Shown here: positions 30,814 through 39,018 of the stretch, piece by piece
Layout: each line of letters begins with the position of its first letter
How positions within the stretch are numbered: position 1 is the stretch's first letter
From: Betaproteobacteria bacterium HGW-Betaproteobacteria-6
GTDB taxonomy: Bacteria; Pseudomonadota; Gammaproteobacteria; Burkholderiales; Rhodocyclaceae
Direction: 5' to 3'
NCBI GenBank assembly: GCA_002842145.1
Contig: PHCF01000026.1
Location: 1 to 41,312 of the forward strand
Length of the DNA stretch: 41,312 nucleotides
Position numbers and translations under genes: made by a program
The notes under the pieces: generated by a model
Told to the model about the DNA's origin: nothing
Seen by the model: the letters and a program-made list of their open reading frames with translations, nothing else
Databases searched by the model: none

Positions 30814-31701
30814 ATGGACAGGCTGGATGCGATGAAGCTTTTCGTTCGGGTGGCCGAGTTGGGCAGCTTTTCGGCCGTGGCCCAGCAACTGGGCATTGCC
30901 CGCTCGGTGGTGACGCGGCAGATCGCCGCGCTCGAGGCGCATCTCGGCGTCAAACTCATGGTGCGCAGTACGCGCCGGCTGGCGCTGACCTCGGGCGGCA
31001 CGGCCTACCTGGAGAAATGCCGGGTCATTCTCAATCTGGTCGAAGCCGCCGAAACCGGCGTTGCCGAAGAGCGCCTGACGCCGCGCGGCAATATCCGCAT
31101 CAGCCTGCCGCTCAGCTACGGCATGAAACGGCTGGCGCCCATCCTGCTCGATTTTTCACAGCGCTATCCGGAAGTTTCGCTCGACATGGATTACAGCGAC
31201 CGCCGGGTGAATCTGATCGAGGAGGGCATCGACCTGTCGATCCGCATTACCCGGCGGCTGGAGCCCGGTGACGTCGCCCGCAAGATCGGTTCCAGCCGCC
31301 TGTTGGTCGTTGCCGCCCCGGAATATCTGAGCCGCCACGGTCAACCGGAAAAACCGGCCGATTTGGCAAACCACGTTTGCCTTGGCTACACCAACGCCGG
31401 CAGCAGCCTGCTCTGGCAATTCATGGTCGACGGGCAACTGGAAAGCTTCCATATCCGCAGCCGCCTCAATGCCAACAACGGCGACGTACTGACCGAAGCG
31501 ACGGCCCAGGGGCTGGGGATCAGCTGCCAGCCGGATTTCATTGCCGACACTTTTCTGGCCAGCGGCCGGGTCGTCGAAATCCTGGCCGACTATCCGATTC
31601 CCGAACTTGGCATCTATGCCATTCTGCCCAGCAACCGCCATGTCCCGCACCGCGTCAGGGTCTTGATGGAATCGCTGGGCGAGCGCCTGGCCGCGCCTTA
31701 G
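30814..31701 (+). CDS. LysR-family transcriptional regulator
   Basis: This 295-residue regulator has a winged helix at residues 1-60: MDRLDAMKLFVRVAELGSFSAVAQQLGIARSVVTRQI, then EAHLGVKLMVRSTRRLALT. A linker helix and a periplasmic-binding-protein-like effector domain follow (IRISLPLSYGMKRLAP to PHRVRVLMESLGERL). It resembles the large CrgA-like branch. The start ATG 30814 is chosen because the family begins MDRLDAM; no Shine-Dalgarno sequence is visible and the candidate operator sits directly before it. It is divergent from the dioxygenase-b561-YceI operon and probably controls it. Inducer unknown. Confidence 0.94.
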   Translation: MDRLDAMKLFVRVAELGSFSAVAQQLGIARSVVTRQIAALEAHLGVKLMVRSTRRLALTSGGTAYLEKCRVILNLVEAAETGVAEERLTPRGNIRISLPLSYGMKRLAPILLDFSQRYPEVSLDMDYSDRRVNLIEEGIDLSIRITRRLEPGDVARKIGSSRLLVVAAPEYLSRHGQPEKPADLANHVCLGYTNAGSSLLWQFMVDGQLESFHIRSRLNANNGDVLTEATAQGLGISCQPDFIADTFLASGRVVEILADYPIPELGIYAILPSNRHVPHRVRVLMESLGERLAAP

Positions 31702-31767
31702 GCCAACAGGGAACAATTCTTTACCGATTCATGTCAGCCTTCATATTCACTACGCGTTAAGATTCAT

Positions 31768-31789
31768 CAGCCGCCGATCCTTGCGGCTG
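31768..31789 (+). other. short hairpin in the 5' region of glsB-like gene
   Basis: CAGCCGC (31768-31774) pairs with GCGGCTG (31783-31789) around an 8-nt loop. It is not followed by a T run. It could end the LysR transcript weakly or structure the leader of the next gene. Confidence 0.35.
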
Positions 31790-31821
31790 GCATATCGCGT
31801 CATTTGAAAGGACAGTGAACA

Positions 31822-32076
31822 ATGGGAATCGTGTGGACCATCCTCGTCGGCCTCGTGGTCGGCGTTATTGCCAAGCTCCTGCATCCCGGCAAGGACAATA
31901 TGGGTTTTATCGCCACCGTGCTCCTCGGTATTGGCGGTTCATTCGTCGCCGGCGTGATCGGCCAGGCCATGGGCTGGTACCGGGCCGGCGAGGGCGCCGG
32001 ATTTGTCGCCTCCGTCGTCGTTGCCATCGTCCTGCTGGTGGTCTACGGTCGCTTGCGCGACGGGAGCCCGGAATGA
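31822..32076 (+). CDS. GlsB/YeaQ/YmgE family membrane protein
   Basis: This 84-residue inner-membrane protein has three hydrophobic helices: IVWTILVGLVVGVIAKLL, FIATVLLGIGGSFVAGVI and FVASVVVAIVLLVVYGRL. A LLHPGKDNMGF loop is characteristic of this stress-associated family. The exact role is unknown; relatives are induced by general or osmotic stress. The ribosome binding site is AAAGGACAG. It overlaps the SIMPL-domain gene by 4 bp (ATGA), so the two are translated together. Confidence 0.92.
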   Translation: MGIVWTILVGLVVGVIAKLLHPGKDNMGFIATVLLGIGGSFVAGVIGQAMGWYRAGEGAGFVASVVVAIVLLVVYGRLRDGSPE

Positions 32077-32747
32077 AGAAATGTCTGGTAACAGTGCTGG
32101 TCGGCGCCCTTTTCGCCGCAACGGCCCAGGCCGGCGCGCTGGTCGATCTGTCGGCCCAGGCTAGTCGTCCGGCGGCCAACGACATGGTGCGGGCCAGCGT
32201 GTACAGCGAGGCCAGCGGCAAGAATCCGGCTGAACTGGCCCAACGCGTGAATGCCGACATTGCCGAGGCCCTCAAGCTGATTCGCAGCAAGGATGGCATC
32301 TCGGTCAAGAGTGGCCAGCAGTCGACCTATCCCGTTTACAGCCAGGGCCAGAAGATCGACGGCTGGCGGATGCGCAGCGAGTTGGTGCTGGAGTCGAAGG
32401 ACCAGGAGGGCGTTTCGGCCCTGCTCGGCAAGTTGCAGCAAATGCGCTTGGCAGTCGGCGGCGTCAGCATGTTGCCGTCACCCGAAACCCGGCGCAAGGC
32501 CGAAGACGAAGCCACCCGCGAAGCGATTGTTGCCTTCCAGAGTCGCGCTGCGGTGATCGCCGACCAACTCGGCAAGGGCTGGAAGATAAAGCAGCTCAAT
32601 GTTCAGCAGGGCGGCGGCATGCCCATGCCGATGCTGCGCGCCGCCCGTGGCGTGATGATGGCGGCAGAAGCGGCGCCGGCGCCGCTGGAGGCCAGTGAAA
32701 GCCTGGTGACGACCAACGTTGGCGGGCAGATTGAGCTGGCCGACTGA
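32073..32747 (+). CDS. SIMPL (DUF541) domain periplasmic protein
   Basis: This 224-residue protein has a signal peptide (MKKCLVTVLVGALFAATAQA). The SIMPL domain includes LAQRVNADIAEALKLIRS, STYPVYSQGQKIDGWRMRSELVLESKD and EDEATREAIVAFQSRAAVIADQLG, ending with a segment like VTTNVGGQIELAD. DUF541/SIMPL proteins (YggE/BP26) are periplasmic and sometimes tied to oxidative stress. The start is ATG 32073, overlapping the GlsB-like stop. The pairing suggests envelope-stress function (inference). Confidence 0.93.
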   Translation: MKKCLVTVLVGALFAATAQAGALVDLSAQASRPAANDMVRASVYSEASGKNPAELAQRVNADIAEALKLIRSKDGISVKSGQQSTYPVYSQGQKIDGWRMRSELVLESKDQEGVSALLGKLQQMRLAVGGVSMLPSPETRRKAEDEATREAIVAFQSRAAVIADQLGKGWKIKQLNVQQGGGMPMPMLRAARGVMMAAEAAPAPLEASESLVTTNVGGQIELAD

Positions 32748-32793
32748 ATCCGGCCGCTGTTGACTTGACGTAGAGCACCCGGCCGGGCGAGTG

Positions 32794-32830
32794 CTACGGT
32801 CAACCGGAAATTTCGCCCGAATCTGAAATG
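32794..32830 (+). repeat. CGGTCAACCGG element, copy after the SIMPL gene
   Basis: CTACGGTCAACCGGAAATTT, followed by CGCCCGAATCTGAAATG, shares its first 17 bases exactly with the copy at 27816-27859 (minus). It then drifts while keeping the GCCC...GAAAT spacing. It is intergenic, 47 bp after the SIMPL stop. Confidence 0.6.
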
Positions 32831-32855
32831 TCGCGCCGGTTCGGCTTGATTCGGG

Positions 32856-32881
32856 AAAACCCCTTTTATAACAAGGGTTTT
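32856..32881 (+). terminator. hairpin, possible terminator of the SIMPL gene
   Basis: AAAACCCCTT pairs with AAGGGTTTT with one bulged C, across a short AT-rich loop. It ends in only four T. It is weak as a terminator and could instead belong to the leader of the small gene at 32991. Confidence 0.4.
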
Positions 32882-32990
32882 AGACGAGGGGAAAACAATT
32901 CTTCCGACTGGCAATGCACTGTGAATTTGTTCACAGACGCCTTGCAACGCACAGCGCAGAATGAACCCGTCGATTCAGGAAAACAGAAAA

Positions 32991-33191
32991 ATGTCCATCT
33001 CCAGCACCAAGGCAAGCCCGACACAGACTGGCAGCAGAATGGCCAGCAAGGGCAATGCGCACGCCGGCGACATCGATCTGTCGGTGTTCAATCTGCGCGA
33101 CACTTTGAGCAACATCACGGTTCGCGAGGCAAACTTCAGCGAATTTCTCTCGGCGCTCAAGCAGTTCGGCTCACCCGCCACGAAGCAGTAA
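32991..33191 (+). CDS. small hypothetical protein
   Basis: This 66-residue frame starts MSISSTKASPTQTGSR, chosen because CAGGAAAACAG lies just before ATG 32991; an in-frame ATG at 32961 would add ten residues without a ribosome binding site. The C-terminal half (DIDLSVFNLRDTLSNITVREANFSEFLSAL) looks like a folded amphipathic segment after a Ser/Thr-rich start. I recognise no family. It is isolated between the SIMPL gene and a tRNA-like sequence. Confidence 0.45.
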   Translation: MSISSTKASPTQTGSRMASKGNAHAGDIDLSVFNLRDTLSNITVREANFSEFLSALKQFGSPATKQ

Positions 33192-33220
33192 ATTCGCCGG
33201 GCGGCAACTGCAGGCGGGGA

Positions 33221-33278
33221 TGGTGCCCATGGGCAGGATCGAACTGCCGACCTCTCCCTTACCAAGGGAGTGATGGGC
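33221..33278 (-). pseudogene. tRNA-Thr(GGT) copy lacking the D-arm
   Basis: Read on the minus strand, GCCCAT is followed directly by the anticodon arm CTCCC-TTGGTAA-GGGAG (anticodon GGT). Then come variable loop AGGTC, T-arm GGCAG-TTCGATC-CTGCC, the acceptor strand CATGGGC, A and an encoded CCA. Everything but the D-arm is canonical. The 5' acceptor strand still pairs over 6 bp, so the copy is 58 nt rather than 76. It is probably a pseudogene made by an internal deletion of about 18 nt. A functional D-armless tRNA or an RNA with a tRNA-like end is less likely. Confidence 0.7.
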
Positions 33279-33443
33279 AACCTGATGCTCCTGACGGGGC
33301 CAAAGCAAGCGTTGGCTACCTTGTTTTTTCCTGATTCGATCCGTCGGATGTCATCAGAAATACCGTCGATTGCTATGCGCCTGGGCTTCCGATCCATGTC
33401 GAAAACCGGTAACGCGACTGGTGATCACGTTCAGGCGGGGCGC

Positions 33444-33473
33444 ATTGTAACAGCGTAAAGGCCGTCGTGTCCG
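33444..33473 (-). promoter_or_regulatory. possible promoter reading toward the tRNA-Thr-like sequence
   Basis: On the minus strand CGGACA (33468-33473), an 18-bp spacer and TACAAT (33444-33449) are followed by GCGCCCCGCC, a stable-RNA-like discriminator. A transcript would run about 160 nt before the tRNA-like part. The -35 match is modest. The other 360 bases between 33192 and 33553 show no believable gene. Confidence 0.4.
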
Positions 33474-33553
33474 GGAAATTGGCGCTATCCGGAAAAATCG
33501 TCGATCCACCGCTTGGTCCGGCCATTCGCGCACCCCGGCATGCCCGCGCCACG

Positions 33554-35014
33554 TCAATAGGCATACTGGTCCTTGAAGACGACGGTGACGGTCTTGAGGA
33601 TGATGTAGAGATCCAGTCCCAGTGACCAGTGGCGCAGATAATCCAGATCACAGTCCACGCGCGCCTTCATCTTGTCCAGCGTATCCGTTTCGCCGCGCAG
33701 GCCGTTGACCTGCGCCCAGCCGGTAATGCCCGGCTTGACCTTGTGGCGCACCATGTAGCCGTTGATCAGCTTGCGGTATTGCTCGTTGTGGGCGACGGCA
33801 TGCGGCCGGGGGCCGACGATGCTCATGCGCCCCTGCAGCACGTTGATGAACTGTGGCAACTCGTCGAGCGAGGTTTTGCGCAGGATGCCGCCGAGGCGGG
33901 TAATCCGCTGGTCGCCTTTGCGGGCCTGGGTGATCTGGGCGCCATCTTCGCAGACCGTCATCGAACGGAACTTGTAGACGACGATTTCCTTGCCGTCCAG
34001 TCCGTAGCGGCGCTGCTTGAAGATGACCGGGCCCGGCGAAGTCAGCTTCACCCCGCAGGCGATGCCGAGCAGCAGTGGCGATAGCATGAGCAGAATCAGC
34101 AGTGACAGGACAATGTCCGATAGCCGCTTGGTCAGCCCATTTTTTCCGGTAAACGGCGTTTCGCAGACAGAAACCACCGGCATGTCGCAGACTGTTTCCA
34201 TGCGGCTCTGGATTATGTCGGTGACGAACAGGTCGGGCACGAAATAGATCGATGCCGTTGTATCGCGCAATTCGTCGAGCAGCCGCATGATGCGCGGTTG
34301 GGTAGCCATCGGCAGCGAAATGTAGATGAGATGGATCTGCTCCCGATTAACGTATGCGGAAGCTTCACTGATCCGGCCAAGCAGCGGGCGGTTGTGGCCT
34401 ATGGCATGCAGGCGCTCCAGGTTGCGATCGTCGAAAAAGCCCTGCACTTGCAGATCGCTGTACGGGCTCTCGGCCAGGCGGCTGGCCAACTGCGAGCCTT
34501 GCTCGTTCATGCCGATGATGATCGCCCGCTTGGTGCCCTGGGCCCTGAGCAGGAGCGGCGCGGCGAGACGCAGTACGGCGTTGGCGACAATCTGGCTGAG
34601 CGGCGCCGCCCACAGCCAGGTCACGATGGCATGGGCCGGATACAGGCTGAGGCCCTTGGTGGCGTAGCCGAAAAAGAAAATCAGCGTGGCCAGGAACAGC
34701 CAGCCCGAGATGATGCCGATGACGCTGCGCCCGAACGATTCCTGAAGACGGGGCTGACCCGGAAAGGTCAGCGCAAAGGCCATCAGCGAGAGAATCATGT
34801 AGGGCAGGGTGAGTTCCCCTTCCTCCATGAATCCGATCACCCAAACCGAGAAGGTCAGGACGATCGGGTCGAGCATCACCTCGATCAGGTTGATCAGGTT
34901 GTCGCGCCCGACGTGCAGGCTGGCCACCCGGCCAAAGCGCGAAGTACTCCCGAGGTGGGGGGGGGCCACGACGGTCGTGGCAGGCGGACAAGCGTCGGAA
35001 ACGATGGTGGTCAT
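33554..35014 (-). CDS. undecaprenyl-phosphate sugar-1-phosphate transferase (WcaJ-like)
   Basis: This is a polyisoprenyl-phosphate hexose-1-phosphate transferase that starts exopolysaccharide repeat units on the inner membrane. The first part has four to five hydrophobic helices and a CoA-binding-like middle domain (KRAIIIGMNEQGSQLASRL). The C-terminal catalytic domain has the membrane anchor LSDIVLSLLILLMLSPLLLG and GPVIFKQRRYGLDGK. It also has VYKFRSM, SLDELPQFINVLQGRMSIVGPRPH and KPGITGWAQVNGLRG. The total is about 486 residues (WcaJ 464). The start is uncertain: ATG 35014 is used, but in-frame starts at 35029 and 35074 are possible and none has a clear Shine-Dalgarno sequence. No other polysaccharide genes are in view. 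Confidence 0.93.
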   Translation of the reverse strand: MTTIVSDACPPATTVVAPPHLGSTSRFGRVASLHVGRDNLINLIEVMLDPIVLTFSVWVIGFMEEGELTLPYMILSLMAFALTFPGQPRLQESFGRSVIGIISGWLFLATLIFFFGYATKGLSLYPAHAIVTWLWAAPLSQIVANAVLRLAAPLLLRAQGTKRAIIIGMNEQGSQLASRLAESPYSDLQVQGFFDDRNLERLHAIGHNRPLLGRISEASAYVNREQIHLIYISLPMATQPRIMRLLDELRDTTASIYFVPDLFVTDIIQSRMETVCDMPVVSVCETPFTGKNGLTKRLSDIVLSLLILLMLSPLLLGIACGVKLTSPGPVIFKQRRYGLDGKEIVVYKFRSMTVCEDGAQITQARKGDQRITRLGGILRKTSLDELPQFINVLQGRMSIVGPRPHAVAHNEQYRKLINGYMVRHKVKPGITGWAQVNGLRGETDTLDKMKARVDCDLDYLRHWSLGLDLYIILKTVTVVFKDQYAY

Positions 35015-35148
35015 GGTTCGATTCTGCATAAGCAATAGCGCAAGTACCGGCGCTCTGGCGGCCGGTTCATACACAAGTCGATCCAGCTTATTCCAGGTGC
35101 GTTAAATATTTGTGAAGCTCGCCATGTTGTTTGCTCCGGGGCGAAACG

Positions 35149-35177
35149 AGAAGGGCCGGAAATCGCCCGGCCCTTCT
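35149..35177 (-). terminator. Rho-independent hairpin after the nuclease gene
   Basis: AGAAGGGCCGG (35149-35159) pairs perfectly with CCGGCCCTTCT (35167-35177) around a 7-nt loop, 45 nt past the nuclease stop. The T tract is short in either direction. Confidence 0.75.
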
Positions 35178-35221
35178 GTTTTGACGCGTCACTTTCAATG
35201 ACGTCGTCTGTCGCTCTTCGA

Positions 35222-38200
35222 TCAGAAAACGAAGTTGCCGGGGATTACCGCCGCGCAGCTCTGGTTCTTCAGCAGCACGAGGTTGCGACTGACGGAGCTA
35301 CCGGTGGCATCGGGATCAATGCCGATCAACGCGCTGCCACCCACCATCTTGCAGGTAACGTAGCCGGCCGCGATGGGGGCCGTGCTGGCGATGCCGGTCG
35401 ACTGAAGCAGCTGGCTGAGGACGATGCGGTCGACGCCAGGCTGGAAGTCGGTGATGGTATCGACCCCGTCACGCAGGCTGGCGAACACGAACTGGTCGGC
35501 ACCACCGCCGCCAGTCAGCGTGTCGGCCCCGATGCCGCCGCTGATCACGTCGTCACCGGCCGTGCCGACCAGCGTGTCTCGGCCTGCCGTGCCGCCGATC
35601 TGGTTGAGCAGATTCAGGCCGATCAGCACCGGGTCGTGGTCGGACGAGCGATAGACCGTGTTCGAGTAGTAGTCCGGTCCGCATGTGGCGCAGGCGGGCT
35701 GCTTGTACTCGGTGTTGTAGTCGATGATTGCCGGCTCGTCGGCGTTGATGCGCCAGTGCCTGGCACCGGCGATCTGGGCACTCAGACTGGGAGTGGCCAG
35801 GGCGTGATCGAGATAGCCGGCTTCGCCATCGAAGACGTAGGAGTAGCCGAAGCTGTCGAAGCGGGTGACCTGGTCGACATAGCCGTTGGCAGTGAAGTCG
35901 AGGATGGGGTCTTCCTTCCCATAGGAATTCAGGTCGCCGATGACGATCACATCGCTGTCGCCGCTGCCCGCCTGAAGGTTCTGCACGGCGTTGCGCAAGG
36001 CTTGGGCCTGTTGAGTGCGCAGGTCGTTCCAGCAGCCCTGGCCGCCGCCCTGGTCGGCATCGGCGCCGGAGGCCGGGCAGCTGCCCTTCGACTTGAAATG
36101 ATTGACCACGACGCTGAACTTCTCGCCGTTGGCAGCGGCGAAGGTTTGCATGAGCGGCGGCCGGCTGTGGATCGGATCGGCATCCGAAATTGCCTCGCCA
36201 ATCGGGTTGACCGTAGCATTCTTGTAGATCAACGCGACGCGGATGGCATCGTCGCCTGTGCTGCCGTTGATGTTCGTCACGGCGCTATAGACCTTGCTGC
36301 CGTAAGCCGCATTCAGGGCGGAGACCAGATTTTGCACGGCAACGCTGGCGTTGTTCTGGATTTCCATCAGGCCGACCACGTCGGCATTGAGCGCCTTGAT
36401 GGCATTGACGATCTTGGCCTGCTGGCGGGTGAATTCTTCGGCGTTGTTGGCGCCTCGGCAATTGGCCGCTGCCGTGGACCCGCCCAGGGAACAACCCTGG
36501 CCGCTCTGTCCATCGGCAGTCTGGCCGTTGGTGAAGGTGGTGAAGTAGTTGAGGACATTGAAGCTGGCCACCTTGACGTTGCCGCCGACGGCATCCGGCA
36601 CGGTCGTGCGCGGGTTGCTGCGGGTAAAGACCGGCGCAGTCGTCGGGTGCAGGCGGTAATCGCCAAGTCCGGTGTTGCTGCTGGTGGCCAGGCCGTAGTC
36701 GATGACCCCGGTGAGGCCGTCTATGGTGTCGCCGGCCCGCACCGTGTTGTCGGCGCCGAGGTAAGGCGTCGGATTGGGATTCTGCATGCTGGTGCCGTCA
36801 TCGAGCAGGATCCGGCGGCGGGCGTTATCGTCCGCCATGGCCACGGCTTCCGGGCTGCCGGCCGGATAACGGTTGGTCGGCTTTTCGAGGCGCCCGCCAG
36901 CCGCCACGGTGAGCTGGCCGAAGCGGCCAAGGAAATAGTTCTGGCCGACGGTCAGCGGACCATCAATGCGTACCAGCATGCCCTCGAAGCGCTCGAGGTC
37001 GCCTTCAACAGCCTCGGGGAAGGGGATGCTTGTCGGCGCGATGGCGACGCCGGATGCCAGAACCGTAATGGCCGGGCTACCGGTCAATTCGGTCAGGGGA
37101 TGGGCAGCGGTACCGGCATTGCTGACGGCGCCGACGTTGTATTCGGTCACCGTTGCGGCAACGCGAACACGATTGCCGACGGCGACGGTCGGGGCCGCGC
37201 TGGTAAAGACGTAAATGCCGTCGGACGTACTGTCGTCACCATCGCCCGCTTCATCCTGCATGAAGAAGCCATTGTTGGTCACCTTGGTGACGACGCCTTC
37301 GGTGGTGACGTTCTGGCCGAGCAGCGGGCTGCTCGCGCCATTGCCCTGGATGGCGGGGATGGTCGTGATGCCGCTGATCGTTACATTGACCACGCAACCG
37401 GCAGTCTGCGCATCGTCGTTGGCGAAATCGACCGGTACGGTGTAATTGCCGACAGCAGTGCCGGCCGGGATGTTGAGGGCGACCGTTGCGGCTTCGCCAT
37501 CGATCATCGCTGCACTCAGGGTGCCCAGGGTGAAACCGGCCGGGGCTCCTGCTCCGAGGCTGGCTGCGTTGACCCGGCTGTCGGCGTCGGTGGCGGACAG
37601 CATGATGCTGCCGCCCTGGCCCTGGGCCAGACTGCCGGCCGGGCAATGGGTCGAAATCGGCTGGTTGACCGCACCGTCGCCAGTCGGCGAAGCACTGATC
37701 ACGATGTCGTCGATCCCCACCCATTCGTCGTTGCCGGCGGCGTTGGCGGTAATGATGCGGATCTGCAGTTGCGCCTGGTTGTCGGCGGCGGCTGGCAAGG
37801 TGACGCCGACCGGGGTGGCCAGCGTTGCCAGGCTCGGGCCGCTGGTGGCATCGGCGACGTAGGCGGCCGGAACGTTGGTGAAGTCGCCGCTGTCGCCGAG
37901 ACGGTATTGCAAGGCCACCGACTGGATGGCGTTGTCGGCGGAAGCATCGAGATCGCGCACCGTGTAGGCCACCTGGATGTTCTCGAAGCCCGTGGTGTTG
38001 AGGTGAATCTGGATGTAGGGCGCATCGGCCGTGCCGGAGCCGTTGAGGGCGATGCTCGGATCGGCCAGTTCGAATTCGGCGACGCCGCCGGCGCTCAAGG
38101 TATCGGGCGAGGTCTGGTTGGCAATCGCATCGACGACCAAGCTTGGCGCCAGGATCAGTTGCGGGTTGCTGCCGGTGCTGGCGGTCAGGCCGTCGCCGCG

Positions 38201-38389
38201 AAAACCGACGATACCCGGTACGCCGCTCCAGTCGTCATTGGCGCCGATCAGGCCGGTATTCGACCAGTTCTGGTTGAACGGCAGGGATTGGTAGGTGGCG
38301 TCGGCAAAGGCCGGTGCCATGGCGGCGAGCAGGCTGGCGGCAACGATGCTGCGGGTGAAGTGATGTGGAACGGAAGGGCGAATTTTCAT
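35222..38389 (-). CDS. secreted ExeM/NucH-like endonuclease with RTX-like repeats
   Basis: This 1055-residue extracellular DNase has an N-terminal signal-like segment (SIVAASLLAAMAPAFADA). The first 400 residues are beta-rich, including a lamin-tail-like or jelly-roll region and an OB-like segment (GVVTKVTNNGFFMQDEAGDGDD). The endonuclease/exonuclease/phosphatase domain spans about 605-930: VASFNVLNYF from residue 610, VGLMEIQNN, VVNHFKSKGSC, VIGDLNSYGKEDPI and SSDHDPVL (H918). RTX-like nonapeptides follow (GTAGDDVISGGIGADTLTGG, about 935-975), then a short C-terminal domain. ExeM-type enzymes degrade extracellular DNA in biofilms. Having both a signal peptide and RTX repeats makes the secretion route unclear. 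A 5'-nucleotidase gene lies nearby. Confidence 0.92.
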   Translation of the reverse strand: MKIRPSVPHHFTRSIVAASLLAAMAPAFADATYQSLPFNQNWSNTGLIGANDDWSGVPGIVGFRGDGLTASTGSNPQLILAPSLVVDAIANQTSPDTLSAGGVAEFELADPSIALNGSGTADAPYIQIHLNTTGFENIQVAYTVRDLDASADNAIQSVALQYRLGDSGDFTNVPAAYVADATSGPSLATLATPVGVTLPAAADNQAQLQIRIITANAAGNDEWVGIDDIVISASPTGDGAVNQPISTHCPAGSLAQGQGGSIMLSATDADSRVNAASLGAGAPAGFTLGTLSAAMIDGEAATVALNIPAGTAVGNYTVPVDFANDDAQTAGCVVNVTISGITTIPAIQGNGASSPLLGQNVTTEGVVTKVTNNGFFMQDEAGDGDDSTSDGIYVFTSAAPTVAVGNRVRVAATVTEYNVGAVSNAGTAAHPLTELTGSPAITVLASGVAIAPTSIPFPEAVEGDLERFEGMLVRIDGPLTVGQNYFLGRFGQLTVAAGGRLEKPTNRYPAGSPEAVAMADDNARRRILLDDGTSMQNPNPTPYLGADNTVRAGDTIDGLTGVIDYGLATSSNTGLGDYRLHPTTAPVFTRSNPRTTVPDAVGGNVKVASFNVLNYFTTFTNGQTADGQSGQGCSLGGSTAAANCRGANNAEEFTRQQAKIVNAIKALNADVVGLMEIQNNASVAVQNLVSALNAAYGSKVYSAVTNINGSTGDDAIRVALIYKNATVNPIGEAISDADPIHSRPPLMQTFAAANGEKFSVVVNHFKSKGSCPASGADADQGGGQGCWNDLRTQQAQALRNAVQNLQAGSGDSDVIVIGDLNSYGKEDPILDFTANGYVDQVTRFDSFGYSYVFDGEAGYLDHALATPSLSAQIAGARHWRINADEPAIIDYNTEYKQPACATCGPDYYSNTVYRSSDHDPVLIGLNLLNQIGGTAGRDTLVGTAGDDVISGGIGADTLTGGGGADQFVFASLRDGVDTITDFQPGVDRIVLSQLLQSTGIASTAPIAAGYVTCKMVGGSALIGIDPDATGSSVSRNLVLLKNQSCAAVIPGNFVF

Positions 38390-38442
38390 GGCGTGTCACT
38401 CATGGCAAATAGGGGTGGGCCGCCAGGGCGGCGGGGAAAGTC

Positions 38443-38466
38443 AAAAAAAAGGCCCCCGCAGGAGCC
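38443..38466 (-). terminator. Rho-independent terminator after the PEP-CTERM genes
   Basis: On the minus strand GGCTCC-TGCG-GGGGCC is followed by eight T. It starts 33 nt past the stop of the PEP-CTERM gene and separates that unit from the nuclease gene. Confidence 0.88.
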
Positions 38467-38499
38467 ATTCATGGATCGGGCGATTCCTTTGCCGGCCGG

Positions 38500-39000
38500 T
38501 CAGCGGCGCGGCGAACGGCGGCGGGCAAGGCCCCCGATGAGGCCGAGGCCGGCCAGCAACATGGCGTAGGACTCCGGTTCGGGAACGGCGGCGTAAATCA
38601 CGCTGCCGGCACCGTCCAGCCCGCCTTGGGTGTAGGCCAGATAGGCCTCGCCGATATCGCTGTAGCCGGCGACGAAACTGATTTGCGGATCGCTGGCGGA
38701 GGCGGAGTAGGAGAGGCCGAGAAAAACGCCGTCCAGATAGCTGACGTCGGGTGCGACATCGGCATCGGCCAGGCTGTAAGTCCGCCCGGCAAAGCTCAGG
38801 CTGAGGCCGCTCAGGCCGAGAATCTCGGAACCGATGCCGGTCAGCTCGAGGTCATCGAAGCTGAAATTGCCGGAAAAGCTTTCGCCGATCAGCGAGCCGG
38901 AATCCATCATCCCGGAAAAGCTGTAGGTGGCTGCCTGGGCAGCCGGGAGGGTGGCCAGCAGCAGGGCGGCCAGTGTGGCGGTGCGGAAGATGCGCAGCAC
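38500..39000 (-). CDS. PEP-CTERM sorting-domain protein (166 residues)
   Basis: This is a secreted protein with a signal peptide (RTATLAALLLATLPAAQA) and a Ser/Gly/Asp-rich beta-type body without recognisable catalytic residues. The C-terminus is a textbook PEP-CTERM: VPEPESYAMLLAGLGLIGGL then ARRRSPRR. The tail has the VPEP motif, a transmembrane segment and a basic cluster, and is the target of exosortase. No exosortase gene is in the window. It is 18 bp after a second PEP-CTERM gene and precedes a terminator. Likely an envelope or matrix protein; the body has no known function. Confidence 0.93.
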   Translation of the reverse strand: MLRIFRTATLAALLLATLPAAQAATYSFSGMMDSGSLIGESFSGNFSFDDLELTGIGSEILGLSGLSLSFAGRTYSLADADVAPDVSYLDGVFLGLSYSASASDPQISFVAGYSDIGEAYLAYTQGGLDGAGSVIYAAVPEPESYAMLLAGLGLIGGLARRRSPRR

Positions 39001-39018
39001 GGGGATTCTCCTGTTGCT

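Noticed and set aside
31336..31372. CACGGTCAACCGGAAAAACC, similar to the dispersed element
   Set aside because: It lies inside the LysR gene, encodes a normal effector-domain segment and lacks the downstream GCCCAAAA part; probably chance.
35198..38569. 1123-codon plus-strand frame opposite the nuclease gene
   Set aside because: It is an antisense shadow. Composition is extreme in Gly/Val/Asp/Ala, no family motif is seen, and the minus-strand nuclease has clear active-site motifs.
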